Below, piece after piece: positions 53,401-64,000 of a stretch of 64,000 nt of DNA. Where the stretch lies: positions 1,054,132,432-1,054,196,431 of the forward strand of contig NC_064614.1 of assembly GCF_023898315.1 (NCBI RefSeq), written 5' to 3'. The position numbers and the translations under genes are program-made. The DNA is from Schistocerca nitens (lineage: Eukaryota; Arthropoda; Insecta; Orthoptera; Acrididae). Under the pieces are notes generated by a model. That model was not told the DNA's origin. It made no database searches and saw nothing but the letters and a program-made list of their open reading frames with translations. The stretch's first letter is position 1. Each line of letters starts with the position of its first letter.

Positions 53401-54096
53401 AAAGGCACTCTCCATTACCAACATCAAGTTTCACCTTCATCATCTACATTTTCAATATTTCCTGTTCTCAACATCAGTACAACTCATTTGCCTAATAGGG
53501 GTACCAATAAAACTTCTTATCCCGTCACACATAAATACTTCCTCACCATCATTATTCTCTACCAAACAAACTGAAATATCTAATTCTATTGCTTGGGAAT
53601 GGGCCACGTCCTCACACACACACACACCTCCATCCTAAAATTCCACCTCACATCAGGCATCTACATCATTTCGATACACATCGTAAATTAACATAATTTC
53701 TATAATGTTGGATTTGAGTGGGAGCCTCTCGTTCCAAACAACAATCAGCATCTATACCTCAATGGGAAGGGCCATCAATTACTCTTTCTGTACACCTTAC
53801 ATATACTGCAACTTTCACTACAACAACAGACTTTCCTTCTCTCTCAGCATCTGCATTAGGGTCTTCGAACACCTTCTACTCTCTTCCTAATGCAAACAGT
53901 CACGGGTCTTACTCTCATCACCTGGCTCATACAAAACTCCAAAATCTCAATAATGCAACTCCCACAATCATATTTTATAATAGGTCTCAAACATTACCAA
54001 CTTGCTAGTCATTGTTTCTTACATCTATACACTCCAACCACACCTATGTTCATTCACCTGTAAGAACTCTTACGACTCATTCTCACTTTACTTAAA
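49815..54096 (+). repeat. 4282-bp higher-order dimer, copy 2
   Basis: Near-identical to copy 1 and copy 3 at a constant offset. It shares CGTATCAGCTG, TCTTATGTCC and AAATTATTTTAC (53,192) with copy 3 but not with copy 1, so copies 2 and 3 separated last. Confidence 0.95.
50424..52591 (+). repeat. Satellite monomer, dimer type A (2168 bp)
   Basis: The second type-A unit, same length and markers as 46,142. It has ACCTCTTTAC in place of ACATCTTTAC near 50,583. Confidence 0.95.
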
Positions 54097-54705
54097 CCTA
54101 TGCCTTCTTCCCATCTCTCTTTTACACTCTGTACCCCCATTGCCTTTATCAACACATCATCACTCACTCTACAATTAACTCGCAAACAATTGTATTAAAT
54201 CATCCACATTTCTGCTCAACTCAGGTCTCCTCCTACGCTTCCGTAAACAGCGTTATCAGCTGCACCAATACATACTCCTTCATTTACATTCTCATCTCCA
54301 ACATGCTACCAGCTCATACGAGGGACATCCAAGGATTAAGAATTGCCTGGGCAATGGAAATCTCCACCTCATACATTTTAAACTCCATTCTCACAAAATA
54401 CTCTCTTTTCAGTGTTTTCGACTCATACACATCACCAACATTCCAAATATTTTGAAAATTAACCTTTAAATCCTTATCAATTATCCTAAATTTTAGGGGA
54501 TCAATCTACAGGGGGATCAAAGTTTCTTTCATAACAATCAAACCATCTATTTTTTCTGTTTTTACCATTCTATACTCGCTCTAAATTCTCTAATCCTCTC
54601 TACCTCATCCAAAGTGAATTATTATTTGATTGTTCTTCTATTCGTACATCTCTCTACCAATTTCAAAGGATATTTTACTCTCTGGGACAATACATATTCA
54701 CCTCT
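52592..54705 (+). repeat. Satellite monomer, dimer type B (2114 bp)
   Basis: The second type-B unit, with the same 70-bp deletion (54,172) and the AAATTATTTTAC variant absent from the first type-B unit. Confidence 0.95.
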
Positions 54706-57700
54706 ATGGATTATCATTTCCTCAAGTCACACACACTACTAAATCACCGTATCACTAACTGTCCAAACTCAAATTTTGTAGGCAGGCCGTACAGGGGCAA
54801 CATAGTTCACATACCATTCACCACCAAACTCTATTTTGTCAGCAATTAGCCTTCACTTCATCACACCTCTTTACTACCACACCTCATTCCTAACTTTTTT
54901 ACATTTTCTCTGGGGTACTGTTTTATTTCCTCATATAAACATTAACCACTCCACTGACAAAACCTTCTTTTATCTTCTCTGCACCATTCTTCAACCTTGT
55001 ATTATACCACCTTCACAAAATTTAACATCAACTTCACCTCACTCAGGTTTTTAACTCTACTTCAAACCATACACCATCGGTTACTCCATTCTTTCGAAAA
55101 CCAGAACATCACTACTTCATTACCTTCATCATTTCTATTTGTCACATTACTCCAATTTCAAAAAAACCTCCACATCACGCACATACCAACTACTTCGTAC
55201 ACACTCTCTCATACTTTAGATGTCTCCACTACATCATTTCCTCTCGTATTCTAAATATTAAGGGACTGTACTTCCTACACCTTTCTACCTCCATAACACA
55301 TCTCAAAGGGTAAATTCTTTTACACTAAGCCACAACAAACAAAATAACCAGACACAATATAAACCTTCTTTACAATCTTATCAATAACCAAGGGTCGCTC
55401 AAGTCTCTCTTTATTTACTAGTCTTCACTGTATTTCACTTCACAATAGCTAATAACCTGTCCACAATTGGACTCTTTATAACTTCTACAAATTTTAATAC
55501 TAACACAATCACACTCCAGAAAGGCACTCTCCATTACCAACATCAAGGTTCACCTTCATCATCTACATTTTCAATATTTCCTGTTCTCAACATCAGTACA
55601 ACTCGTTTGCCTAATAGGGGTACCAATAAAACTACTTATCCCGTCACACATAAATACTTCCTCACTATCATTATTCTCTACCACACAAACTGAAATAACT
55701 AATTCTATTGCTTGGGAATGGGCCACGTCCTCACACACACACACCTCCATCCTAAAATTTCACCTCACATCAGGTATCTACATCATTTCGATACACATCG
55801 TAAATTAACATAATTTCTATAATGTTGCATTTGAGAGGGAGCCTCTCGTTCCAAACAACACTCAGCATCTATACCTCAATGGGAAGGGCTATCAATTACA
55901 CTTTCTGTACACCTTACATATACTGCAATTTCCACTACAACAGACTTTCCTTCTCTCTCAGCATCTGCATTAGGGTCTTCGAACACCTTCTACTCTCTTC
56001 CTAATAAAAACAGTCACGGGTTTTACTCTCATCACCTGGCTCATACAAAACTCCAAAATCTCAATAATGCAACTCTCACGATCATATTTTATAACAGGTC
56101 TCAAACATTACCAACTTGCTAGTCATTGTTTCTTACATCTATACACTCCAACCACACCTATGTTCGTTCACCTCTAAGAACTCTTGGGACTCAATCTCAC
56201 TTTACTTAAACCTATGCCTTCTTCCAATCTCTCGTTTACACACTGTACCCGCATTGCCTTTATCAACACATCATCACTCACTCTACTCTTGGATATACTA
56301 CCTTCAGTCAGACTTCCCTCTTTTCATAGGGCACCTACGATTAACTCGCAAACAATTATATTAAATCATCCACATTTCTGCTCAACTCAGGTCTCCTCCT
56401 ACTATTCCATAAACAGCGTATCAGCTGCACCACTACATACTCCTTCATTTACATTCTTATGTCCAACATGCTACCAGCTCATACAAGGGACATCCAAGGA
56501 TTAAGAATTGCCTGGGCAATGGAAATCTCCACCTCACACATTGTACACCCCCTTCTCACAAAATACTCTCTTTTCAGTGTTTTCGGCTCATACACATCGC
56601 CAACATTCCAAATATTTTGAGAATAAACCTATAAAACCTTATCAACTATCCTAATTTATAGGGGATCAATCTATAGGTTGAACAAAATTTCATTCATAAC
56701 AATCGAACAAACATCCATTTTTTCTATTTTTTCCTTTCTATACTCGCTCTAAATTCTCTCACCCTCGCTACCTCATCCAAAGTGAGTTATTATTTGACTG
56801 GTCTTCTATTCGTACATCTCTCTACCAATTTCAAAGGATATTTTACCCTCTGGGACAATACATATTCACCTCTATGGATTATCATTTCGTCAAGTCACAC
56901 ACACTACTAAATCACCGTATCACTAACTGTCCAAACTCTAATCTTGTAGGCAGGACATACAGGGGCAACATTAGTTCACAAACCATTCACCACCAAACTC
57001 TATTTTGTCAGCAATTCGGCTTCACTTCATCACACCTCTTCACTACCACACCTCATTCCTAACTTTTTTACATTTTCTCCGGGGTACCGTTTTATTTCCT
57101 CATATAAACATTAACCTCTACAGTGACACAACCTCCTTTTATCATCTCTGCACCATTCTTCAACCTTGTATTATACCACCTTTACAAAATTTAACATCAA
57201 CTTCACCTCACTCAGACTTTTAACTCTACTTCAAACCATACACCATCGGTTACTCCATTCTTTGGAAAACCGGAACATCACTACTTCATTACCTTCATCA
57301 TTTCTAAGTCACATTACTCCAATTTCGTAACCTCCACATCAACACATACCAACTACTTCGTACACACTCTCTCATACTTTAGATGACTCCACTATATAAT
57401 TTCCTCTCGTATTCTAAATATTAAGGGACTGTACTTCCTACACCTTTCTACCTCCATAACACATCTCAAAGGGTAAATTATTTTACACTAAGCCACAACA
57501 AACAAAATAAACAGACACAATATAAACCTTCTTTACAATCTTATCAATAACCAAGGGTCACTCAAGTCTCTCTTTATTTACTAGTCTTCACTGTATTTCA
57601 CTTCACAATAGCTAATAACCTCTCCCCAATTGGACTCTTTATAACTTCTACAAATTTTAATACTAACACAATCACACTCCAGAAAGGCACTCTCCATTAC

Positions 57701-58110
57701 CAACATCAAGTTTCACCTTCATCATCTACATTTTCAATATTTCCTGTTCTCAACATCAGTACAACTCATTTGCCTAATAGGGGTACCAATAAAACTTCTT
57801 ATCCCGTCACACATAAATACTTCCTCACCATCATTATTCTCTACCAAACAAACTGAAATATCTAATTCTATTGCTTGGGAATGGGCCACGTCCTCACACA
57901 CACACACACCTCCATCCTAAAATTCCACCTCACATCAGGCATCTACATCATTTCGATACACATCGTAAATTAACATAATTTCTATAATGTTGGATTTGAG
58001 TGGGAGCCTCTCGTTCCAAACAACAATCAGCATCTATACCTCAATGGGAAGGGCCTTCAATTACTCTTTCTGTACACCTTACATACACTGCAACTTTCAC
58101 TACAACAACA
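54097..58110 (+). repeat. 4282-bp higher-order dimer, copy 3 (incomplete)
   Basis: The dimer pattern holds to about 58,110 and then changes to another monomer type (CTTCTAGCTCAGCATC, ATCTACATTAGGG). A private ACTCGTTTGCC near 55,601 distinguishes it from copies 1 and 2 (ACTTGTTTGCC). Confidence 0.93.
54706..56873 (+). repeat. Satellite monomer, dimer type A (2168 bp)
   Basis: The third type-A unit, the same length as the other two and carrying all type-A markers. Confidence 0.95.
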
Positions 58111-59031
58111 GACTTTCCTTCTAGCTCAGCATCTACATTAGGGTCTTCGAACACCTTCTACTCTCTTCCTAATAAAAACAGTCACGGGTTTTACTCTCAT
58201 CACCTGGCTCATAAATCTCAATAATGCATCTGTCACGATCATATTTTATAACAGGTCTCAAACATTACCAACTTGCTAGTCATTGTTTCTTACATCTATA
58301 CACTCCAACCACACCTATGTTCATTCACCTCTAAGAACTCTTGGGACTCATTCTCACTTTACTTAAATCTATGCCTTCTTCCAAACTCTCTTTTACACAC
58401 TGTACCCGCATTGCCTTTATCAACACATCATCACTCACTCTACTCTTGGATATACTACCTTCAGTCAGACTTCCCTCTTTTCACAGGGCATCTACGATTA
58501 ACTCGCAAACAATTATATTAAATCATCCACATTTCTGCTCAACTCAGGTCTCCTCCTACTCTTCTATAAACAGCGTATCTGCTGCACCAATACCTACTCC
58601 TTCATTTACATTCTTATCTCCAACATGCTACCAGCTCACACAAGGGACATCCAAGGAACAAGAATTGCCTGGGCAATGGGAATCTCCACCTCATACATTT
58701 TAAACTCCATTCTCACAAAATACTCTCTTTTCAGTGTTTTCAGCACATACACATCACCAACATTCCAAATATTTTGAGAATAAACCTATAAAACCTTATC
58801 AACTAGCCTAATTTTTAGGGGATCAATCTACAGGGGGAACAAAATTTCTTTCATAACAATCGAACAAACATCCATTTTTTCTCTTTTTTCCTTTCTATAC
58901 TCGCTCTAAATTCTCTCATCCTCGCTACCTCATCCGAAAGTGAGTTATTATTTGATTGGTCTTCTATTCGTAGATCTGTCTACAAACTTCAAAGGATATT
59001 TTACTCTCTGGGACAATACATATTCACCTCT
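56874..59031 (+). repeat. Satellite monomer, B type then switched (2158 bp)
   Basis: The first 1.24 kb or so follows type B; the rest follows the type of the next unit (59,032), including the loss near 58,213 that leaves GGCTCATAAATCTC. The type-B 70-bp deletion is therefore absent and the unit returns to normal length. Confidence 0.93.
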
Positions 59032-61187
59032 ATGGATTATCATTTCGTCAAGTCACACACACTACTAAATCACCGTATCACTAACGGTCCAAACTCAAAT
59101 CTTGTAGGCAGGACATACAGGGGCAACATTAGTTCACAAACCATTCACCACCAAACTCTGTTTTGTCAGCAATTCGCCCTCACTTCATCACACCTCTTCA
59201 CTACCACACCTCATTCCTAACTTTTTTACATTTTCTCTGGGGTACTGTTTTATTTCCTCATATAAACATTAACCTCTACACTGACATAACCTCCTTTTAT
59301 CTTCTCTGCACCATTCTTCAACCTTGTATTATACCACCTTTACAAAATTTAACATCGACTTCACCTCACTCAGGGTTCTAACTCTACTTCAAACCATACA
59401 CCATCGTTTACTCCATTCTTTGGAAAACCGGAACATCACTACTTCATTACCTTCATCATTTCTAAGTCACATTACTCCAATTTCATAAACCTCCACATCA
59501 ACACATACCAACTACTTCGTACACACTCTCTCATACTTTAGATGTCTCCACTATATCATTTCCTCTCGTATTCTAAATATTAAGGGACTGTACTTCCTAC
59601 ACCTTTCTACCTCCATAACACATCTCAAAGGGTAAATTCTTTTACACTAAGCCACAACAAACAAAATAACCAGACACAATATAAACCTTCTTTACAATCT
59701 TATCAATAACCAAGGGTCGCTCAAGTCTCTCTTTATTTACTAGTCTTCACTGTATTTCACTTCACAATAGCTAATAACCTCTCCACAATTGGACTCTTTA
59801 TAACTTCTACAAATTTTAATACTAACACAATCACACTCCAGAAAGGCACTCTCCATTACCAACATCAAGTTTCACCTTCATCATCTACATTTTCAATATT
59901 TCCTGTTCTCAACATCAGTACAACTCATTTGCCTAATAGGGGTACCAATAAAACTTCATATCCCGTCACACATAAATACTTCCTCACTATCATTATTCTC
60001 TACCACACAAACTGAAATAACTAATTCTATTGCTTGGGAATGGGCCACGTCCTCACACACACACACCTCCATCCTAAAATTTCACCTCACATCAGGTATC
60101 TACATCATTTCGATACACATCGTAAATTAACATAATTTCTATAATGTTGGATTTGAGTGGGAGCCTCTCGTTCCAAACAACAATCAGCATTTATACCTCA
60201 ATGGGAAGGGCCATTAATTACACTTTCTGTACACCTTACATATACTGCAACTTTCACTACAACAACAGACTTTCCTTCTAACTCAGCATCTACATTAGGG
60301 TCTTCGAACACCTTCTACTCTCTTCCTAATAAAAACAGTCACGGGTTTTACTCTCATCACCTGGCTCATAAATCTCAATAATGCATCTGTCACGATCATA
60401 TTTTATAACAGGTCTCAAACATTACCAACTTGCTAGTCATTGTTTCTTACATCTATACACTCCAACCACACCTATGTTCATTCACCTCTAAGAACTCTTG
60501 GGACTCATTCTCACTTTACTTAAATCTATGCCTTCTTCCAAACTCTCTTTTACACACTGTACCCGCATTGCCTTTATCAACACATCATCACTCACTCTAC
60601 TCTTGGATATACTACCTTCAGTCAGACATCCCTCTTTTCACAGGGCATCTACGATTAACTCGCAAACAATTATATTAAATCATCCACATTTCTGCTCAAC
60701 TCAGGTCTCCTCCTACTCTTCTATACACAGCGTATCTGCTGCACCAATACCTACTCCTTCATTTACATTCTTATCTCCAACATGCTACCAGCTCATACAA
60801 GGGACATCCAAGGATTAAGAATTGCCTGTGCAATGGGAATCTCCACCTCATACATTTTTAACTCAGTTCTCACAAAATACTCTTTTTTCAGTGTTTTCAG
60901 CTCATACACATCACCATCATTCCAAATATTTTGAGAATAAACCTATAAACCCTTATCAACTATCCTAATTTTTAGGGAATCAATCTACGGGGGGATCAAA
61001 CTTTCTTTCATAACAATCAAACCAACATCTATTTTTTCTCTTTTTACCTTCCTATACTCGCTCTAAATTTTCTCATCCTAGCTACCTCATCCAAAGTGAA
61101 TTATTACTTGATTGGACTTCTATTCGTACATCTATCTACCAATTTCAAAGGATATTTTACTCTCTGGGACAATACATATTCACTTCT
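59032..61187 (+). repeat. Satellite monomer (2156 bp)
   Basis: A full-length unit. Its right half (CTTCTAACTCAGC, GGCTCATAAATCTC, TTAAATCTATGCC) matches the end of the preceding unit at a spacing of 2157, a local monomeric duplication. Confidence 0.94.
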
Positions 61188-63361
61188 ATGGATTATCATT
61201 TCGTCAAGTCACACACACTACTAAATCACCGTATCACTAACGGTCCAAACTCAAATCTTGTAGGCAGGACGTACAGGGGCAACATTAGTTCACAAACTAT
61301 TCACCACCAAACTCTATTTTGTCAGCAATTAGCCCTCACTTCATCACACCTCTTCACTACCACACCTCATTCCTAATTTTTTTACATTGTCTCTGGGGTA
61401 CTGCTTTATTTCCTCATATAAACATTAACCACTACACTGACACAACCTTCTTTTATCTTCTCTGCACCATTCTTCAACCTTGTATTATACCACCTTTACA
61501 AAATTTAACATCAACTTCACCTCACTCGGACTTTTAACTCTACTTCAAACCATACACCATCGTTTACTCCATTCTTTGGAAAACCGGAACATCACTACTT
61601 CATTACCTTCATCATTTCTAACTGTCACATTACTCCAATTTCATAAACCTCCACATCATGCACATACCAACTACTTCGTACACACTCTCTCATACTTTAG
61701 ATGTCTCCACTATATCATTTCCTCTCGTATTCTAAATATTAAGGGACTGTACTTCCTACACCTTTCTACCTCCATAACACATCTCAAAGGGTAAATTCTT
61801 TTACACTAAGCCACAACAAACAAAATAACCAGACACAATATAAACCTTCTTTACAATCTTATCAATAACCAAGGGTCGCTCAAGTCTATCTTTATTTACT
61901 AGTCTTCACTGTATTTCACTTCACAATAGCTAATAACCTCTCCACAATTGGACTCTTTATAACTTCTACAAATTTTAATACTAACACAATCACACTCCAG
62001 AAAGCCACTCTCCATTACCAACATCAAGTTTCACCTTCATCATCTATATTTTCAATATTTCCTGTTCTCAACATCAGTACAACTCATTTGCCTAATAGGG
62101 GTACCAATAAAACTTCTTATCCCGTCACACATAAATACTTCTTCACTATCATTATTCTCTACCACACAAACTGAAATAACTAATTCTATGGCTTGGGAAT
62201 GGGCCACGTGCTCACACACACACACACACCTCCATCCTAAAATTTCACCTCACATCAGGTATCTACATCATTTCGACACACATCGTAAATTAACATAATT
62301 TCTATAATGTTGGATTTGAGTGGGAGCCTCTCGTTCCAAACAACAATCAGCATTTATACCTCAATGGGAAGGGCCATTAATTACACTTTCTGTACACCTT
62401 ACATATACTGCAATTTCCACTACAACAACAGATTTTCCTTCTCTCCCAGCATCTGCACTAGGGTCTTCGAACACATTCTACTCTCTTCCTAATTTTAACA
62501 GTCACGGTCTTACTCTCACCACCTGGCTCATACAAAAACCCAAAAACTTAATAATGCAACTCTCACGATCATATTTTATAACAGGTCTCAAACATTACCA
62601 ACTTGCTAGTCATTGTTTCTTACATCTATACACTGCAACCACACCTATGTTCATTCACCTCTAAGAACTCTTGGGACTCATTCTCAGTTCCAATCTCTCT
62701 TTTACACACTGTAGCCGCATTGCCTTTATCAACACATCATCACTCACTCTACTCTTGGATATACTACCTTCAGTCAGACTTCCCTCTCTTCACAGGGCAC
62801 CTACGATTAACTCGCAAACAATTATATTAAATCATCCACATTTCTGCTCGACTCAGTTCTCCTCCTACTCTTCCATACACAGCGTGTCAACTGCACCAAT
62901 ACCTACTCCTTCATTTACATTCTTATCTCCCAACATGCTACCAGCTCATACAAGGGACATCCAAGGATTAAGAATTGCCTGGGCAATGGGAATCTCCACC
63001 TCATATATTTTTAGCTCCATTCTCACAAAATATTCTTTTTTCAGTGTTTTCAGCTCATACACATCACCAACATTCCTTACACATCACCAACATTCCAAAT
63101 ATTTTGAGAATAAACCTATAAACCCTTATCAACTATCCTAATTTTTAGGGGATCAATCTACAGGGGGATCAAACTTTCTTTCATAACAATCAAACCAACA
63201 TCTATTTTTTTTTATTTTTACCTTCTAATACTCACTCTAAATTTTCTCATCCTAGCTACTTCATCCAAAGTGAATTATTATTTGATTGGTCTTCTATTTG
63301 TACATCTATCTACCAATTTCAAAGGATATTTTACTCTCTGGGACAATACATATTCACTTCT
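61188..63361 (+). repeat. Mosaic satellite monomer (2174 bp)
   Basis: The middle has markers of the 43-45 kb units (ACGTGCTCACAC, CTCCCAGCATCTGCAC). The right part has markers of the 42-kb unit (CTCAGTTCC deletion at 62,687, GCTCGACTCAGTTCTCC). Near 63,061-63,098 an 18-bp ACACATCACCAACATTCC motif is repeated with a TT spacer. Confidence 0.94.
63061..63098 (+). repeat. 20-bp-period tandem duplication
   Basis: The motif ACACATCACCAACATTCC occurs twice with TT between. Other monomers have it once at this phase, so this is a recent local slippage or duplication. Confidence 0.88.
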
Positions 63362-64000
63362 ATGGATTATCATTTCGTCAAGTCACACACACTACTAAAT
63401 CACCGTATCACTAACTGTCCAAACTACAAATCTTGTAGGCAGGACATACAGGGGCAACATTAGTTCACAAACCATTCACCACCAAACTCTATTTTGTCAG
63501 CAATTAGCCCTCACTTCATCACACCTCTTCACTACCACACCTCAATCCTAACGTTTTTACATTTTCTCTGGGGTACTGCTTTATTTCCTCATATAAACAT
63601 TAACCACTACACTGACACAACCTTCTTTTATCTTCTCTGCACCATTCTTCAACCTTGTATTATACCACCTTTACAAAATTTAATATAAACTTCACCTCAC
63701 TCAGATTTTTAACTCTACTTCAAACCATACACCACCGGTTACTCCATTCTTTGGAAAACCGGAACATCACTACTTCATTACCTTCATCATTTCTAACTGT
63801 CACATTACTCCAATTTCATAAACCTCCACATCACGCACATACCAACTACTTCGTACACACTCTCTCATACTTTAGATGTCTTCACCATATCATTTCCTCT
63901 CATATTCTAAATATTAAGGGACTGTACTTCCTACACCTTTCTACCTCCATAACACATCTCAAAGGGTAAATTCTTTTACACTAAGCCACAACAAACAAAA
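63362..64000 (+). repeat. Satellite monomer, 5' part, cut by window end
   Basis: The first 639 bp of the next unit, up to the CACTAAGCCACAAC block. It resembles the unit at 42,551 (LENRNITT frame versus LENWNITT) more than its immediate neighbours of the dimer region. The array continues past the window. Confidence 0.93.

Larger units (their letters stand above)
1..64000 (+). repeat. Satellite DNA array, ~2.16 kb monomer
   Basis: Nearly all of the window is made of head-to-tail copies of one monomer. The landmark ATGGATTATCAT followed by a CAAGTCACACACAC-like run recurs at 6938, 9098, 11263, 13426, 15590, 17755, 20044, 22207 and on to 63362, mostly 2114-2174 bp apart. In this phase the monomer carries a CAATTGGACTC block near +757, a short CA run near +1020, a TATAATGTTGG block near +1108, TCATCACCTGGCTCAT near +1323 and a GGGGATCAATCTAC block near +1943. 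The given strand is poor in G. No unit holds a conserved protein frame. Long monomers with higher-order organisation are typical of eukaryotic heterochromatic satellites; a centromeric role is only inference. The array is open at both ends of the window. Confidence 0.96.

Noticed and set aside
45533..58110. The near-identical 4282-bp copies could be an assembly duplication.
   Set aside because: A few differences separate all three copies and they have a consistent nested order, which favours real copies. Reads would be needed to exclude error fully.
1..64000. Many open frames of 60-186 codons, chiefly on the forward strand.
   Set aside because: They recur at the monomer period, overlap each other in two frames, are low in complexity, and break or lengthen with single indels between copies. 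The G-poor strand makes stops rare, so they are expected by composition.
1..64000. CENP-B box as a centromere marker.
   Set aside because: TTCG and CGGG occur in each unit (CTTCGAACACC, GTCACGGGT) but never at the spacing the 17-bp box requires.
1..64000. Telomere-like TTAGGG.
   Set aside because: Only isolated single hexamers occur (GCATTAGGGTC, TTTTAGGGG), never in tandem.
1..64000. CRISPR array or bacterial genomic island.
   Set aside because: The repeat unit is about 2.16 kb with no short regular repeat-spacer pattern, no cas genes, no ribosome-binding sites and no bacterial genes.
1..64000. LTR or LINE retrotransposon as origin of the monomer.
   Set aside because: I see no reverse transcriptase, integrase or protease motifs in any frame, no primer-binding site and no poly-A tail. 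A decayed non-coding ancestor cannot be excluded.

Overview
The window is one long tandem array of a eukaryotic satellite DNA with a monomer of about 2.16 kb. I find no credible protein-coding gene, tRNA, rRNA, CRISPR array or complete transposon. The phase used here starts each monomer at the ATGGATTATCAT-like landmark that recurs near 6938, 9098, 11263, 13426 and so on to 63362. The given strand is strongly G-poor: in one 60-base line near 36961 I counted 3 G and 17 C. Stop codons TAG and TGA are therefore rare on this strand, which explains the many short open frames rich in S, T, H, L, I and P. They recur with the monomer period and are not genes.

Layout. Bases 1 to about 4.84 kb are the degraded part: four ancestral monomers broken by large deletions, a micro-inversion, a short duplication, one 85-bp foreign insert and a 22-copy CA run. 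From 4.84 to 10.2 kb there are diverged but nearly full monomers, with one 551-bp patch that is identical between neighbours. From about 10.2 to 32.1 kb a multimeric (higher-order) organisation appears, with copies at offsets of 4328, 8781 and about 13,110 bp, arranged as nested duplications of a four-monomer block. From 32.1 to 45.5 kb the monomers are heterogeneous. This part holds a 0.9-kb inverted satellite segment with a 20-bp templated filler (34,811-35,718) and a truncated monomer joined through 8 bp of microhomology (44,598-44,605). From about 45.53 to 58.1 kb a 4282-bp dimer is repeated nearly three times with only a few differences. From 58.1 to 64.0 kb mixed monomers continue past the window edge.

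Organism. This is a eukaryote, probably pericentromeric or other heterochromatic satellite DNA. The sequence gives no secure taxonomic marker. The 85-bp insert at 3171-3255 faintly recalls a dispersed repeat I associate from memory with decapod crustaceans; this is unverified.

The most interesting content is the record of satellite evolution: the inverted insertion with a template-switch signature, shared private deletions that link distant monomers, and two independent generations of higher-order repeats. I see no evidence for a new gene-based system.
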